A stretch of 34,642 bases of DNA from Pseudomonadales bacterium (lineage in GTDB: Bacteria > Pseudomonadota > Gammaproteobacteria > Pseudomonadales > Pseudohongiellaceae): assembly GCA_023268635.1 (NCBI GenBank), contig JALQUB010000031.1, positions 1 through 34,642 on the forward strand, read 5' to 3'. The notes beneath the pieces were generated by a model. It was not told the origin of the DNA, did no database searches, and saw nothing but the letters and a program-made list of their open reading frames with translations. Of the stretch, positions 8,918 to 16,965 are shown in pieces. Within the stretch, counting starts at the first letter, position 1, and every line of letters starts with the position of its first letter. The position numbers and the translations under genes are program-made.

Positions 8918-10453
8918 TTAGCGAGCAACGATTGGAATCCGGAATGTCATGCACACATCACGCTGACGAACCGTGCGCCCATCTGCAACAGCCGGCCTGA
9001 ATTGTAAATCTTTCAGCGCTCGATTAGCTGCGCGCCGCAATCGAGCATCGTCGACACCTTCAGTATCGATATTGATTCCAGTCGCCCGCCCGCGTCGCGA
9101 GACATCGAACCGCATCAGAAACTCAGCCTCAGGAAAATCCAGCAGCTCCCCCACTTCTCCAATATCCGGACTAGCCAATGTGGCAAGGCGCTCACTCAAC
9201 GCGGTGAAGTTTGCAATGCATTCCCCTTCAGGAATTTGGTCGAGTGCCGCTTGAAAATCGAGTGTGAGAGTCTCTGACGGGATAAGTGTCGGGCGCGAAA
9301 AATAACGGTCAATCTCTTCCTGTGCAATCCCTGCCTCGCGTAATAGGGCTTGGGCTTCCTTATACTCACTTATGCCCGACCCCCGCTTCTGAAGTACCTG
9401 GTAGTCACCGCGAACAATTCTCACCAATGCCAGGGCTTGACGAGTGTGCGCTATCTCTTCGGCACTGATGCCTATTTCCACTTGATGCGCCAATAATGCT
9501 TCGAGCCGCTTGTCCATGCTACGCACCCGGAAATAAGCATCACGCAAATATCCTATACCGATGGGGTCGCCCTTCTCCAGCATGGGTATTCTATTCAATG
9601 GACTGGATAGCACACGAGAGATATACCTAGGCGAACTTAATTTGTGCATTGCGCTCTCCCCCTCGCGCCGCCTCAAATAATCAATCGTGTCGTAGGAGAA
9701 ACCGCTTCTGGCATTGAGTAATTGCACGAGCGAGTAGTCGTTATAGGCCTGCCTATAAACTATGGGGAGCCACCGAAGCAATGTCTCTCCATCTTTATTC
9801 GATGGGCCTTGCTCCAATTGTTGAAGTTCATCCAATGCAGCATCCGACAAGTCTGCGATCTGTTCTTCAATCTCTCGCGCATCGAAAAACGTCCTGACGG
9901 CGGTGCGGGTTGGTATCAAGGCCACTTGTTGAACTAACCATGATGATCTCGTCGACAGCGCATCAATATATTCAAATTGAACAGCGGACGAACTCGCGGC
10001 TGGCTCGGCAAGATTCAAAAAGAGTTGGCTACGAAGATCAAGATAATCAGCTGCCTGCTGCCATTGTGACTGCGCGACTTCCGCGCGAATGAGCGAATCT
10101 AAAACCGCTAATAGGCGAGGATCTTCGAAGCCGAATGCATTTCGTGAAATCTGCAGCTGGCGCCTCAATAACTCTGCCGCGGCTTCCGCATGCCCATTCT
10201 CAATTTCCAGCTCCGCAAGGGCAGAGAGTGGTTCAAGCAGGCGAGTATCAAAGGGGCCGAAGTCAGATTCAATCGCTTCGATTTGCTCATGAAACGTAGC
10301 AGCTTCATTAGCGAAATTGACCAAGTACTCATCGTCTTGTGCATTTACTAAAGAAACAGTGAGTCCTACTGCGAATAGACTTCGTCGTAGAAGACTTATT
10401 TGTCTCTTCGCCCGTCTCACTCGCAGCACCCCCAAGACTCTCATGAATTTCAT
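8918..10453 (-). CDS. Exported protein with TonB-like C-terminal domain
   Basis: 511 residues. The basic N-terminus is followed by a hydrophobic stretch ending at NAQ (about 26-39), so it is probably exported. The middle is helical, with tetratricopeptide-like pairs in about 60-140 (LEIENGHAEAAAELLRRQL). The last 95 residues resemble a TonB C-terminal domain (FLMRFDVSRRGRATGINIDT, LKDLQFRPAVADGRTV). There is no proline-rich spacer, so this is not a classical TonB. Similar 'energy transducer TonB' proteins of unknown role are common in marine gammaproteobacteria. The start has AAGGA 4 bases upstream. Transcribed away from the channel gene. Confidence 0.7.
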   Translation of the reverse strand: MKFMRVLGVLRVRRAKRQISLLRRSLFAVGLTVSLVNAQDDEYLVNFANEAATFHEQIEAIESDFGPFDTRLLEPLSALAELEIENGHAEAAAELLRRQLQISRNAFGFEDPRLLAVLDSLIRAEVAQSQWQQAADYLDLRSQLFLNLAEPAASSSAVQFEYIDALSTRSSWLVQQVALIPTRTAVRTFFDAREIEEQIADLSDAALDELQQLEQGPSNKDGETLLRWLPIVYRQAYNDYSLVQLLNARSGFSYDTIDYLRRREGESAMHKLSSPRYISRVLSSPLNRIPMLEKGDPIGIGYLRDAYFRVRSMDKRLEALLAHQVEIGISAEEIAHTRQALALVRIVRGDYQVLQKRGSGISEYKEAQALLREAGIAQEEIDRYFSRPTLIPSETLTLDFQAALDQIPEGECIANFTALSERLATLASPDIGEVGELLDFPEAEFLMRFDVSRRGRATGINIDTEGVDDARLRRAANRALKDLQFRPAVADGRTVRQRDVCMTFRIPIVAR

Positions 10454-10482
10454 GGTTTCCTTGATCTAACCCTCTCACAGCT

Positions 10483-10505
10483 TATGCTATCCATAGTATG
10501 CTATC
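10483..10505. repeat. Two 9-bp direct repeats in divergent promoter region
   Basis: TATGCTATC occurs at 10483-10491 and again at 10497-10505, 14 bases apart, in the 96-bp gap between the TonB-like gene (-) and the channel gene (+). It may be a regulator site; no regulator is nearby. Confidence 0.45.
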
Positions 10506-10549
10506 ACCATAAATAATGAGCTCGCCTCCAACTAAATGAAGAGAACTCC

Positions 10550-10975
10550 ATGCTGATCGCATTCATTCTAAATAGCATTCTCGTTGCCACTGCAGTGGTG
10601 ATCCACTACGAGATGCTGCGCCTCCTTTCGATCATCATACCCAGACTCAAGGTCAAGCACCGCCTTCGTGTCTTAATCGGCGTGTTCGGCACAATCAGTG
10701 CACATATCATCGAGATTTGTCTGTTCGGGCTAGCCTTTTACCTCATGCTCCACCACGGCGATTTTGGCTACCTGGAAGGCAACTTCGATAACAGCTTAAT
10801 CGATTCGATTTATTTCTCTTTCACTAACTACACCACGGTTGGCTATGGTGATATCGCTCCAGTAGGTGCCCTGCGATTTCTAGCCGGTGTCGAGGCGCTG
10901 ACCGGACTCTCTCTCATCACCTGGTCTGCGTCATTCATGTTCATGGAAATGACGCAATTCTGGAACGAAGGTTGA
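10550..10975 (+). CDS. Minimal potassium-channel-like protein
   Basis: 141 residues. Hydrophobic helices lie at about 1-26, 41-67 and 108-135, with a pore loop between the last two. The selectivity filter TTVGYGD at 95-101 is intact, which identifies the Ion_trans_2 / two-TM K+ channel fold. There is no RCK/KTN domain or other cytoplasmic regulatory domain, and the gene ends 8 residues after the last helix. Such small channels occur in many proteobacteria. It converges with the next gene, whose stop is one base away. The Shine-Dalgarno is weak. Confidence 0.88.
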   Translation: MLIAFILNSILVATAVVIHYEMLRLLSIIIPRLKVKHRLRVLIGVFGTISAHIIEICLFGLAFYLMLHHGDFGYLEGNFDNSLIDSIYFSFTNYTTVGYGDIAPVGALRFLAGVEALTGLSLITWSASFMFMEMTQFWNEG

Positions 10976-10976
10976 T

Positions 10977-11987
10977 TTATTCAGGATTGGCGGCGTCAGC
11001 CTCAGCCCGACGAGCGCCCGCCAAAATTCCCGGCAATCCATAGTTACCTTCATGGCAGGCATACTCGTAGAGCTTATTCTCTGAGGCATTTAAACTCATC
11101 TCGCCCCGCCAATCCTGGGTGTAATACACAGGATCGCTTACCTCGAAAGTGTAGAGAATCTGCTCATCCGAATAGCGACTGAAGCGTTCGATTACCCTGC
11201 CCTGTGACGACAACGGCGCCGAGTTCCGGAATGCCTGCTGAGGGTGTAGATTCTTCGTTTCGACGACAAATGTGTCGCCTTCCCAGTAACCCACCGAATC
11301 GCCTAACCAACGCTGATGCTCATCGGGGCGATGATCCTTATCAATGGGAATAATGCGTGCATCATTGACCATCTCGACTAAGATCATCACATAGTCTTCA
11401 GTCTGCACAATTTGGTACATATTGTTGTACAGCACATTATTCATGGGCGGGCCGCCCGTGCTGCCAAATCCAATTATGCAGCGTTCCCCCAACGCGCGTC
11501 CCTCGGGCCCGTCATTCCCCGAAAAGGCCGCATAATTCTCTCTACGAAGCCTTGATCCCGCATCAGAGAAAGGAATTCGACCATTCTCCGGCTCAGTAAT
11601 CCAAGAAGTCCGCGCTTCACCTTTAACAATGCCAAAACGTGTACCGGGATCAACCCAGAAGGCGTTGTAGCCGCGTCCTTTACCGAGATCGGAACCATCT
11701 AGCAGTTCACCTTGCACCAGCCCATCATCCGTCGCCTGGCGCACGTTCTGATGATGATTCCGAGTAAAGTCTTCAATCTCACTAGGCGGAATGACAAGGC
11801 CCGAATAATTTTCACTACGCTGCATCTGGGTTAAAGATGCGTTCGTCCAATAACCCTGCAAATCGGGCTTACCAAATTCGGTACGAGGAGGCGCATAATC
11901 TTGGGCGATTGCGGCATGATTAAGCCCTGCGGTCAGGCAGAGTCCAATGACGAACTGGCAAAAACGGGTTTTATTGATTTTATTCAT
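10977..11987 (-). CDS. Exported protein of the PDLxGxW family, function unknown
   Basis: 336 residues from the ATG at 11987, preceded at 8 bases by AGGTGA; a GTG at 11999 is less well placed. A signal peptide ends at about IAQ. The mature protein opens with TEFGKPDLQGYWTNASL, a short motif shared with the lipoprotein at 16966-17856 (GKPDFNGIWQ). Both also share a C-terminal-half pattern of WxGDTxVVE (YWEGDTFVVETKNL here, YWDGDTWVVEVSGL there) and Y-rich segments. I know this as an uncharacterised exported family abundant in marine gammaproteobacteria and soil bacteria. No catalytic motif is visible. Function cannot be assigned. Confidence 0.8.
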   Translation of the reverse strand: MNKINKTRFCQFVIGLCLTAGLNHAAIAQDYAPPRTEFGKPDLQGYWTNASLTQMQRSENYSGLVIPPSEIEDFTRNHHQNVRQATDDGLVQGELLDGSDLGKGRGYNAFWVDPGTRFGIVKGEARTSWITEPENGRIPFSDAGSRLRRENYAAFSGNDGPEGRALGERCIIGFGSTGGPPMNNVLYNNMYQIVQTEDYVMILVEMVNDARIIPIDKDHRPDEHQRWLGDSVGYWEGDTFVVETKNLHPQQAFRNSAPLSSQGRVIERFSRYSDEQILYTFEVSDPVYYTQDWRGEMSLNASENKLYEYACHEGNYGLPGILAGARRAEADAANPE

Positions 11988-12262
11988 TTTGATGATCACC
12001 TAAATATCTACTGATCTAGTATCCACTGTTTTAGCAGCTAATTTGATTCTCCTCATACTCCGCCATCATGCGAATAATCCATGACTACCGAGCGATCGCT
12101 CCATTGACCTAACAGTTCACACTTGCTTATGCTGTCGAAACTAAACCACCTAAGCAGTGATGGCAACCTGCCGAGGCCTGATTTGAACTGGTTCGCTAAG
12201 AACATCAAATCACAACTAGGGAAATAGCAGTTAATCGAACGACCATCAATGAGGAATTGGCT

Positions 12263-12661
12263 ATGCGCTCTAAACACACTCTAAATGAAAAACTTCGCAA
12301 TGAAATTTGTGAGCAATATCCACAGCTCGAATCTGATCTAACAGAGATAGAACGCGGTGAAGGCTTCTTCGGCTTATTAGGAGCAAGTTTCAAGGGGCGC
12401 CAGGCATGGATGACCTATTATCTTTATGCGCTAGGTTTAGCCGTATTCTTTTTCGCTATCTATAGCCTCCTCGGCTATTTGGATGCAACGTCGATCGAGG
12501 AACGCTTAGACTGGGGAATGGCATTAATGGCATGCTTGTTCTTTTTCGTGGTGATCAAAGTGATAGGCTTCGAACAAATTGTGAAGCTGGAGCTGCAGCG
12601 CGAATTGCGTCGAATCGAGATGCGCTTAATGCTGCTTTCCAAAAATAAAAATGAGCACTGA
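12263..12661 (+). CDS. Two-TM membrane protein, unknown
   Basis: 132 residues from the ATG at 12263, which has GAGG 8 bases upstream; a TTG two codons earlier would be too close to it. A soluble N-terminal part of about 45 residues (with EIERGEGFFGLLGASFKGR) precedes two hydrophobic helices at about 48-70 and 87-107. The end is a basic/glutamate-rich helix (LELQRELRRIEMRLMLLSKNK). I recognise no family in it. The 275-bp region upstream holds no other gene. Confidence 0.72.
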   Translation: MRSKHTLNEKLRNEICEQYPQLESDLTEIERGEGFFGLLGASFKGRQAWMTYYLYALGLAVFFFAIYSLLGYLDATSIEERLDWGMALMACLFFFVVIKVIGFEQIVKLELQRELRRIEMRLMLLSKNKNEH

Positions 12662-12700
12662 TTCTCACTAATAATAGCCGCATTAAACGATAAGAAGTGT

Positions 12701-12758
12701 TAGACTCCGGCGAAAAAGCACCTCAGAAACATACTCGTTTCATGGGAACCGGAGTCTA
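12701..12758 (+). promoter_or_regulatory. Inverted repeat covering the ribosome binding site of the cysteine-cluster gene
   Basis: TAGACTCCGG (12701-12710) and CCGGAGTCTA (12749-12758) are exact reverse complements with a 38-base loop. The right arm contains the GGAG Shine-Dalgarno (12751-12754) and the A of the ATG at 12758. If folded in the mRNA it would hide the ribosome binding site. Control of translation is inference; the repeat itself is seen. Confidence 0.65.
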
Positions 12759-13213
12759 TGCGTAGTAAAAAGTCTCTCAACAATTCTCCTCTAGTTATAA
12801 GTACAAGCTCTTCAGAATTTTCACCTCTGGCCAGCGACAATAAATGCAGCCGCTGCAGCCAATCAATTTGTTGCAGCTCAATCAATCAGAAAATTCCGGC
12901 ACCTCGCAGCAAAGAAGATTTCGATCATCTCCTATGGCAGGTTTCCCATGAAGGCGTCAATCTCTTCAAGGATGCCGACGGCTGGTTTCTACACATAGAG
13001 ACTCGCTGTTCACATCTACTTAGCGGAGGACTCTGTAACATTTATGAGAAGCGTCCTTGGGTTTGCAGGGATTACAGCAACGACTTCTGTGAGTTCGATG
13101 AGGCTATCCCGGAGGGAAGTGAGCTATTTTTCCGCAATTACGATGAGCTCGAAAACTATTGTCGGGCACGCTTCAAACGCTGGAATGAGCGCTTCCAAGA
13201 CGATGATGCCTGA
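12758..13213 (+). CDS. YkgJ-family cysteine-cluster protein
   Basis: 151 residues with nine or so cysteines in the pattern of the YkgJ/UPF0153 family: CSRC...CC at 30-39, then Cys84 (ETRCSHL), Cys93 (GLCNIY), Cys103 (RPWVCRDY), Cys111 (FCEF) and Cys135. The motif CxxY-ERP-xxCR is typical of the family, thought to bind zinc or an Fe-S cluster; no function is established. There is an unusual Ser-rich N-terminal extension of about 27 residues. It lies convergent to the sialidase-like gene, 12 bases apart, and its start region sits in a 10-bp inverted repeat. Confidence 0.85.
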   Translation: MRSKKSLNNSPLVISTSSSEFSPLASDNKCSRCSQSICCSSINQKIPAPRSKEDFDHLLWQVSHEGVNLFKDADGWFLHIETRCSHLLSGGLCNIYEKRPWVCRDYSNDFCEFDEAIPEGSELFFRNYDELENYCRARFKRWNERFQDDDA

Positions 13214-13225
13214 GAATAAAAGCCT

Positions 13226-14401
13226 CTACCAAACCAAGAGAAAGTCTTCCTCGCCCACCGCGGCCGCAGCAGGGAAACTATAATTCGGGATTGTTTGTTC
13301 TATCGGCAATTCCCAATCAAGCAACTCACCATTGCTTGACTCGAGCTGAGCGCGCAAAGTTCCGCCTTTGCTGTGACTGATCGCCTCACCCCAAACTGTG
13401 AGAACTTGACCCGTTGAATTCACCGCAATTGCCGGGTTTTTTTGCCGTGTCTCACTGCTCGGCTCGGTAACTGCCTTCGCTAAGCCGTCCGATCCCATGT
13501 GAATTACACGCGCAGCTGTTTCAAACGTGAGCCAGAGATTGCTTTCCGAGTCGATAGCGAAATCATTGGTACTCAAAGGACATGAACTAATTTCCCACTT
13601 CTGCGACTCCTGCAGTGGCGCATACTCTCCACGCAATCTATTGCCTGCCTCCGCCAAACTAGGCGAGTCACTGAACAAGGTGAGCCTTTGCATATGGCGA
13701 CCAATACCATCTATCGCTGAACGGTAAGCTATCTGTAGCCTATGCTGTTGATCGAATTCAGCAGCGAGAGAACAGCAAGCACAGGCTCCAAGATCTTTAT
13801 TCCCCACCCGTAGCTCAGGCCCGAACGATGCTCCCCCATCATTAGAGAAACGAGCATAGACAGTGCGCTCCTGCTCTGCACTCAGCGCGCCTGCCCCCCA
13901 AATCAAGGCGATCTGATCACCCTGCGCCGCAACATCTCCGCCGGCATCAATGCCTTCGCTAAACTCTGTCACAACCGAACGCTGGTCCTCGAAGGCTTTA
14001 CGCTTCGCATCGGAACGTGCATACAGAAATTTTCCTTCTCTTGAGAGATACCACATCACATGCGCTCGACCACCCCCATCGATGGCCATGCCCGCACGCG
14101 CTATAGCAAATGTTTGCAAATCAAAAGCCGAACTGGATACTTTAACTGGCAAACCAAAACTACGTGTTTTTAGATCGAACTGCCGGTAATAGAGGTTACC
14201 CTCACGGGCGCTGGGAGCGCTCAGGCGCTTTTTAAAATAAAGGAGATGCACGCCACCGTCCGCAGAGGTTACCAAGCGCGGTTGCACACCCTCATCGGGT
14301 GTTCGCATGACGATGACCTCAGACTGAGCCGTCATCGATATCCCCCACAGAGCAACGACTCCGAAGGCAAACGTCAATACTCGTGAATTGAACTGACTCA
14401 T
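13226..14401 (-). CDS. Exported sialidase-like beta-propeller protein
   Basis: 391 residues from the ATG at 14401, which starts a normal signal peptide (MSQFNSRVLTFAFGVVAL... ending AQS) and has GGGAG 4 bases upstream; an ATG 33 bases earlier is less likely. The mature part has blade-like repeats and one Asp-box (FSNDGGASFGPE), as in sialidase/BNR propellers. A striking CACC cluster (DLGACACCSLAAEF) precedes a histidine-rich stretch. Catalytic sialidase arginines are not evident, so true sialidase activity is unlikely. It is transcribed away from the cytochrome - HupE operon, sharing its promoter region. Metal or redox function of the CACC cluster is speculation. Confidence 0.7.
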   Translation of the reverse strand: MSQFNSRVLTFAFGVVALWGISMTAQSEVIVMRTPDEGVQPRLVTSADGGVHLLYFKKRLSAPSAREGNLYYRQFDLKTRSFGLPVKVSSSAFDLQTFAIARAGMAIDGGGRAHVMWYLSREGKFLYARSDAKRKAFEDQRSVVTEFSEGIDAGGDVAAQGDQIALIWGAGALSAEQERTVYARFSNDGGASFGPELRVGNKDLGACACCSLAAEFDQQHRLQIAYRSAIDGIGRHMQRLTLFSDSPSLAEAGNRLRGEYAPLQESQKWEISSCPLSTNDFAIDSESNLWLTFETAARVIHMGSDGLAKAVTEPSSETRQKNPAIAVNSTGQVLTVWGEAISHSKGGTLRAQLESSNGELLDWELPIEQTIPNYSFPAAAAVGEEDFLLVW

Positions 14402-14521
14402 AGAACTCCCATTACCGTTTGAGACAGCAGCCATAGCTGGTACGTCTCGTCGAATTAGTGCAGACTAGTACTAAAGACCTCGTCTATTACTAAACCATTA
14501 CCAGATTAGCAGGTACAGTAG

Positions 14522-15028
14522 ATGAATGCATCGCGATATCCCAGCCTAAAGACTATTAGCCTAGCATTGTTAGTGGCCCTCGCCTCTTGTTCAGCGCCAG
14601 AAGAATCCGCCCCCGATGAGTCGGCGGCAATCTATAACACCTCACTCACCACCCAAGAGGTCATGGCACTCGTACTCGAGCCCGCCTCCGACATTCTTTG
14701 GGATTCTGGGGGTTGGGTGCTCGACGCCGCGGGTTATGAAGAACTTTATCCTACAACTGATGCAGGCTGGGAATACGTGCGCGCTCAAGCTGCCGTCGTA
14801 GTCGAAAGCGGAAATATGCTCGCCCTCCCTGGACGCGCCGTAGACGATGATGCATGGATGGTGTATTCACAAGGACTCTCGGATGCAGGCCTTATGGCAA
14901 TGGAAGCGGCGGCGGCCCAGAACGAGGAAGATTTCTTCCAGGCCGGTGCGCAAATTTACAGTGTCTGTTCAGCCTGCCACCAAGCCTATAATCCGGATAT
15001 CGTTGATCGCTTCGTCGATCAAGAATAA
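14522..15028 (+). CDS. Cytochrome c'-like lipoprotein
   Basis: 168 residues: signal peptide with lipobox LASC (Cys23), then a helical body and a single heme-binding motif CSACH at 149-153, near the C-terminus (VCSACHQAYNPDIVDRF). A C-terminal CxxCH in a helical protein of this size is the layout of class II cytochromes (c'/c556). It should carry one covalent heme in the periplasm and be membrane-tethered. It is the first gene of a three-gene operon, its TAA touching the ATG of the HupE-like gene. The identity of its electron partner is unknown. Confidence 0.82.
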   Translation: MNASRYPSLKTISLALLVALASCSAPEESAPDESAAIYNTSLTTQEVMALVLEPASDILWDSGGWVLDAAGYEELYPTTDAGWEYVRAQAAVVVESGNMLALPGRAVDDDAWMVYSQGLSDAGLMAMEAAAAQNEEDFFQAGAQIYSVCSACHQAYNPDIVDRFVDQE

Positions 15029-15727
15029 ATGAAGACCTCACTAACGGGGACACTACGGACCGCAGCATTGTTGGTCGCTGCTTTCGCGCCAGAGCTCGCT
15101 CTTGCCCATTCTATCGAAGGCGGTGATGCGAGCTTTGTGGCCTCTATCGAGGGGCCAGCGGTAGGCCCATTTATCTACCTCGGCGCCAAGCACATGGTAA
15201 CCGGCTATGATCATCTGTTATTCCTCGTTGGAGTGATCTTCTTCCTGTATCGCCCGAGTGACGTCATCAAATACGTCACCCTATTCGCGCTAGGGCACAG
15301 CATCACCTTACTGATCGGAGTCCTTTCGGGCTTCCAAGTGAATGCCTATCTCATCGACGCCATTATCGGCCTTTCGATAGTCTACAAAGCCTTCGACAAT
15401 TTGGGCGGCTTCCAACAGCTGTTCGGTTTCAACATCAACAGTAAAATTGCCGTCTTCGTCTTCGGACTTTTCCACGGCCTCGGCCTCGCCACCAAACTCC
15501 AGGAATTCGACCTGTCACCTTCAGGTTTGGTTGTGAACATCGTAAGTTTTAATGTCGGCGTGGAGATAGGACAAGTGCTCGCCCTCTCAGTGGTGTTCAT
15601 CGTATTGAGTATCTGGCGCAGCAACGAAAGCTATCTTCGCCATGCCTTCGCGACCAACGTCGCCTTGATGACAGGTGGGTTCTTGCTCATGGGCTATCAG
15701 CTGGCGGGGCTTTTTTTAACAAGCTAG
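15029..15727 (+). CDS. HupE/UreJ-like membrane protein
   Basis: 232 residues with a signal-like first helix and about six further membrane helices. It carries family motifs: GAKHMVTGYDHLLFL (His55, Asp61, His62), LGHSITL (His89), FGLFHGLGLA (His148) and NVGVEIGQ (174-181). These mark the HupE_UreJ_2 family, usually annotated as a nickel/cobalt or other metal permease, though the substrate here is not established. The start directly follows the upstream TAA, implying translational coupling. Neighbouring heme protein and anchored periplasmic protein suggest metal or redox use. No urease or hydrogenase genes are in the window. Confidence 0.85.
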   Translation: MKTSLTGTLRTAALLVAAFAPELALAHSIEGGDASFVASIEGPAVGPFIYLGAKHMVTGYDHLLFLVGVIFFLYRPSDVIKYVTLFALGHSITLLIGVLSGFQVNAYLIDAIIGLSIVYKAFDNLGGFQQLFGFNINSKIAVFVFGLFHGLGLATKLQEFDLSPSGLVVNIVSFNVGVEIGQVLALSVVFIVLSIWRSNESYLRHAFATNVALMTGGFLLMGYQLAGLFLTS

Positions 15728-15754
15728 GCATTGAGCATTCATATTGGAGTCACT

Positions 15755-16327
15755 ATGACAGACAGTAATCGATCAAGCAGTGAATATTCTGCTCGCACTC
15801 TGATTATCGCTACGATCGGAGCCGCCCTAGTCGCATTGAGCGTGCTTCTGATCGCAATCATTCCAGCGGAATATGGCAGTGATCCCCTAGGAACGGGGCG
15901 TCTGCTAGGGTTAAGCGCGTTGGCCAACGGAGAGAACCCTCTCGAGGAACAAATTGAAGGGTATCGCAAGGACACGGTGGAATTTATTCTCGAACCCTTC
16001 CAGTCCGTGGAATACAAATATCACTTAGATCTCGGTGCCCCCATGGTATTTAACTGGCAGGCAGACGGACCGGTTTATTACGACATGCATGCCGAACCGG
16101 CGGGTATCGGAGAGGAAGGTGTACAGAGTTTTAAGCAGGCAACGGGTGAGGGACAAACCGGCTCCTTCCATGCCCCCTTCACAGGCATTCACGGCTGGTT
16201 CTGGGAGAATCGTGGACGACGCACGGTAACAATAGATCTAAACGCCGCTGGATATTTTTACGCGTCTACCGTCTTCCGAGATGGCGGTGACTTCGAACGA
16301 AGCATTGCGCCATTAAACGAGCAATAA
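15755..16327 (+). CDS. Membrane-anchored periplasmic protein of HupE operon
   Basis: 190 residues from ATG 15755, with GGAG 5 bases upstream; an in-frame TTG at 15731 is rejected. One TM helix lies at about 15-37 (TLIIATIGAALVALSVLLIAI), followed at once by PAEYGSDPLGTGRLLGL, a motif I know from proteins called 'transmembrane anchor protein', often found next to HupE/UreJ-like genes. The rest is a beta-rich periplasmic domain with FTGIHGWFWENRGRRTVTIDL. The role is unknown; the pairing with HupE suggests a partner subunit. A strong terminator follows immediately. Confidence 0.8.
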   Translation: MTDSNRSSSEYSARTLIIATIGAALVALSVLLIAIIPAEYGSDPLGTGRLLGLSALANGENPLEEQIEGYRKDTVEFILEPFQSVEYKYHLDLGAPMVFNWQADGPVYYDMHAEPAGIGEEGVQSFKQATGEGQTGSFHAPFTGIHGWFWENRGRRTVTIDLNAAGYFYASTVFRDGGDFERSIAPLNEQ

Positions 16328-16360
16328 AAAACCCCGCTCCGATTCTCGTAGCGGGGTTTT
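16327..16360 (+). terminator. Rho-independent terminator
   Basis: AACCCCGCT and AGCGGGGTT arms with a short loop, flanked by an A-run on the left and TTTT on the right, right after the stop of the three-gene cytochrome/HupE operon. The A-run also lets it work, more weakly, for minus-strand transcripts ending from the DUF6152 gene. Confidence 0.9.
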
Positions 16361-16393
16361 CGTCGTCATCGGCTTATCGCCGACTACGCACTC

Positions 16394-16843
16394 CTACTGT
16401 TCTGTTTCGTCAGAACCGTCGCGTGGCGCGCCAGTACCGGAAGATCCCATGAACAATTTGCGACCATCAGGGAATGTGATGTCACGCCCGTTGGCGCGGC
16501 AGGTTGGCTCGCAGAGTCGGTCTTTAGACTGGTAGCCTGTCACAATAATATCTGTGCCGAGCTTGAGAGAGTTGCGATTAATGCCGCGACGCAATAATGT
16601 ATTCGGCGTACCCCCTTCAACCATCCACGGGCCTGGATCGCGAGTCGACTCGGGATCGTTATTGTCTAAGTGGATCCACGTGTGTGGGTTAATCCACTCA
16701 ACACGAGTGATAGGGCCACCCAATCGCACCGGCAAGTTCGCATCGAATTCAGCCGAGAACGCGTGGTGGGCCACTGCTGGAGTTTTAATCGCTGCGACGC
16801 CGACGGCAGTCACGGCGGCAAGTGCCAGTAATTTAATCTTCAT
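16394..16843 (-). CDS. DUF6152 exported protein
   Basis: 149 residues from the ATG at 16843, which begins a clean signal peptide (MKIKLLALAAVTAVGVAAIK, cleavage near VAHH) and has AGGG upstream; a longer reading to 16912 is rejected. The mature protein starts HHAFSAEFDANLP and has WINPHTWIHLD, GGTPNTLLRRG and a Cys pair (DRLCEPTCRA), all family features of DUF6152. Function unknown; a small periplasmic beta-barrel-like fold is likely. It lies 122 bases after the PDFNGIW lipoprotein on the same strand, and such genes often occur together, so a shared role is likely. Confidence 0.85.
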   Translation of the reverse strand: MKIKLLALAAVTAVGVAAIKTPAVAHHAFSAEFDANLPVRLGGPITRVEWINPHTWIHLDNNDPESTRDPGPWMVEGGTPNTLLRRGINRNSLKLGTDIIVTGYQSKDRLCEPTCRANGRDITFPDGRKLFMGSSGTGAPRDGSDETEQ

Positions 16844-16943
16844 ATGTATAACCCTATTTGAAGTCCATAGTCCCGCAGATTCTCCTGCATTGACTAAAAT
16901 AGACGGAAACAACTTATGCTAATACAGTCAGCATTCTAAACAC

Positions 16944-16965
16944 GGCTAGGCAAAAATGCCAAGCC
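16944..16965 (-). repeat. Hairpin just after the PDFNGIW gene
   Basis: GGCTaGGCA and TGCCaAGCC form an 8-pair stem with one A-A mismatch and an AAAA loop, immediately 3' of the minus-strand stop codon at 16966. No U-run follows, so termination would be weak; it may instead set the ratio of the two genes' mRNAs. Confidence 0.45.

Noticed and set aside
12090..12101. Palindrome GAGCGATCGCTC
   Set aside because: A single short palindrome in a 275-bp gap; too common to count as an operator without further copies.
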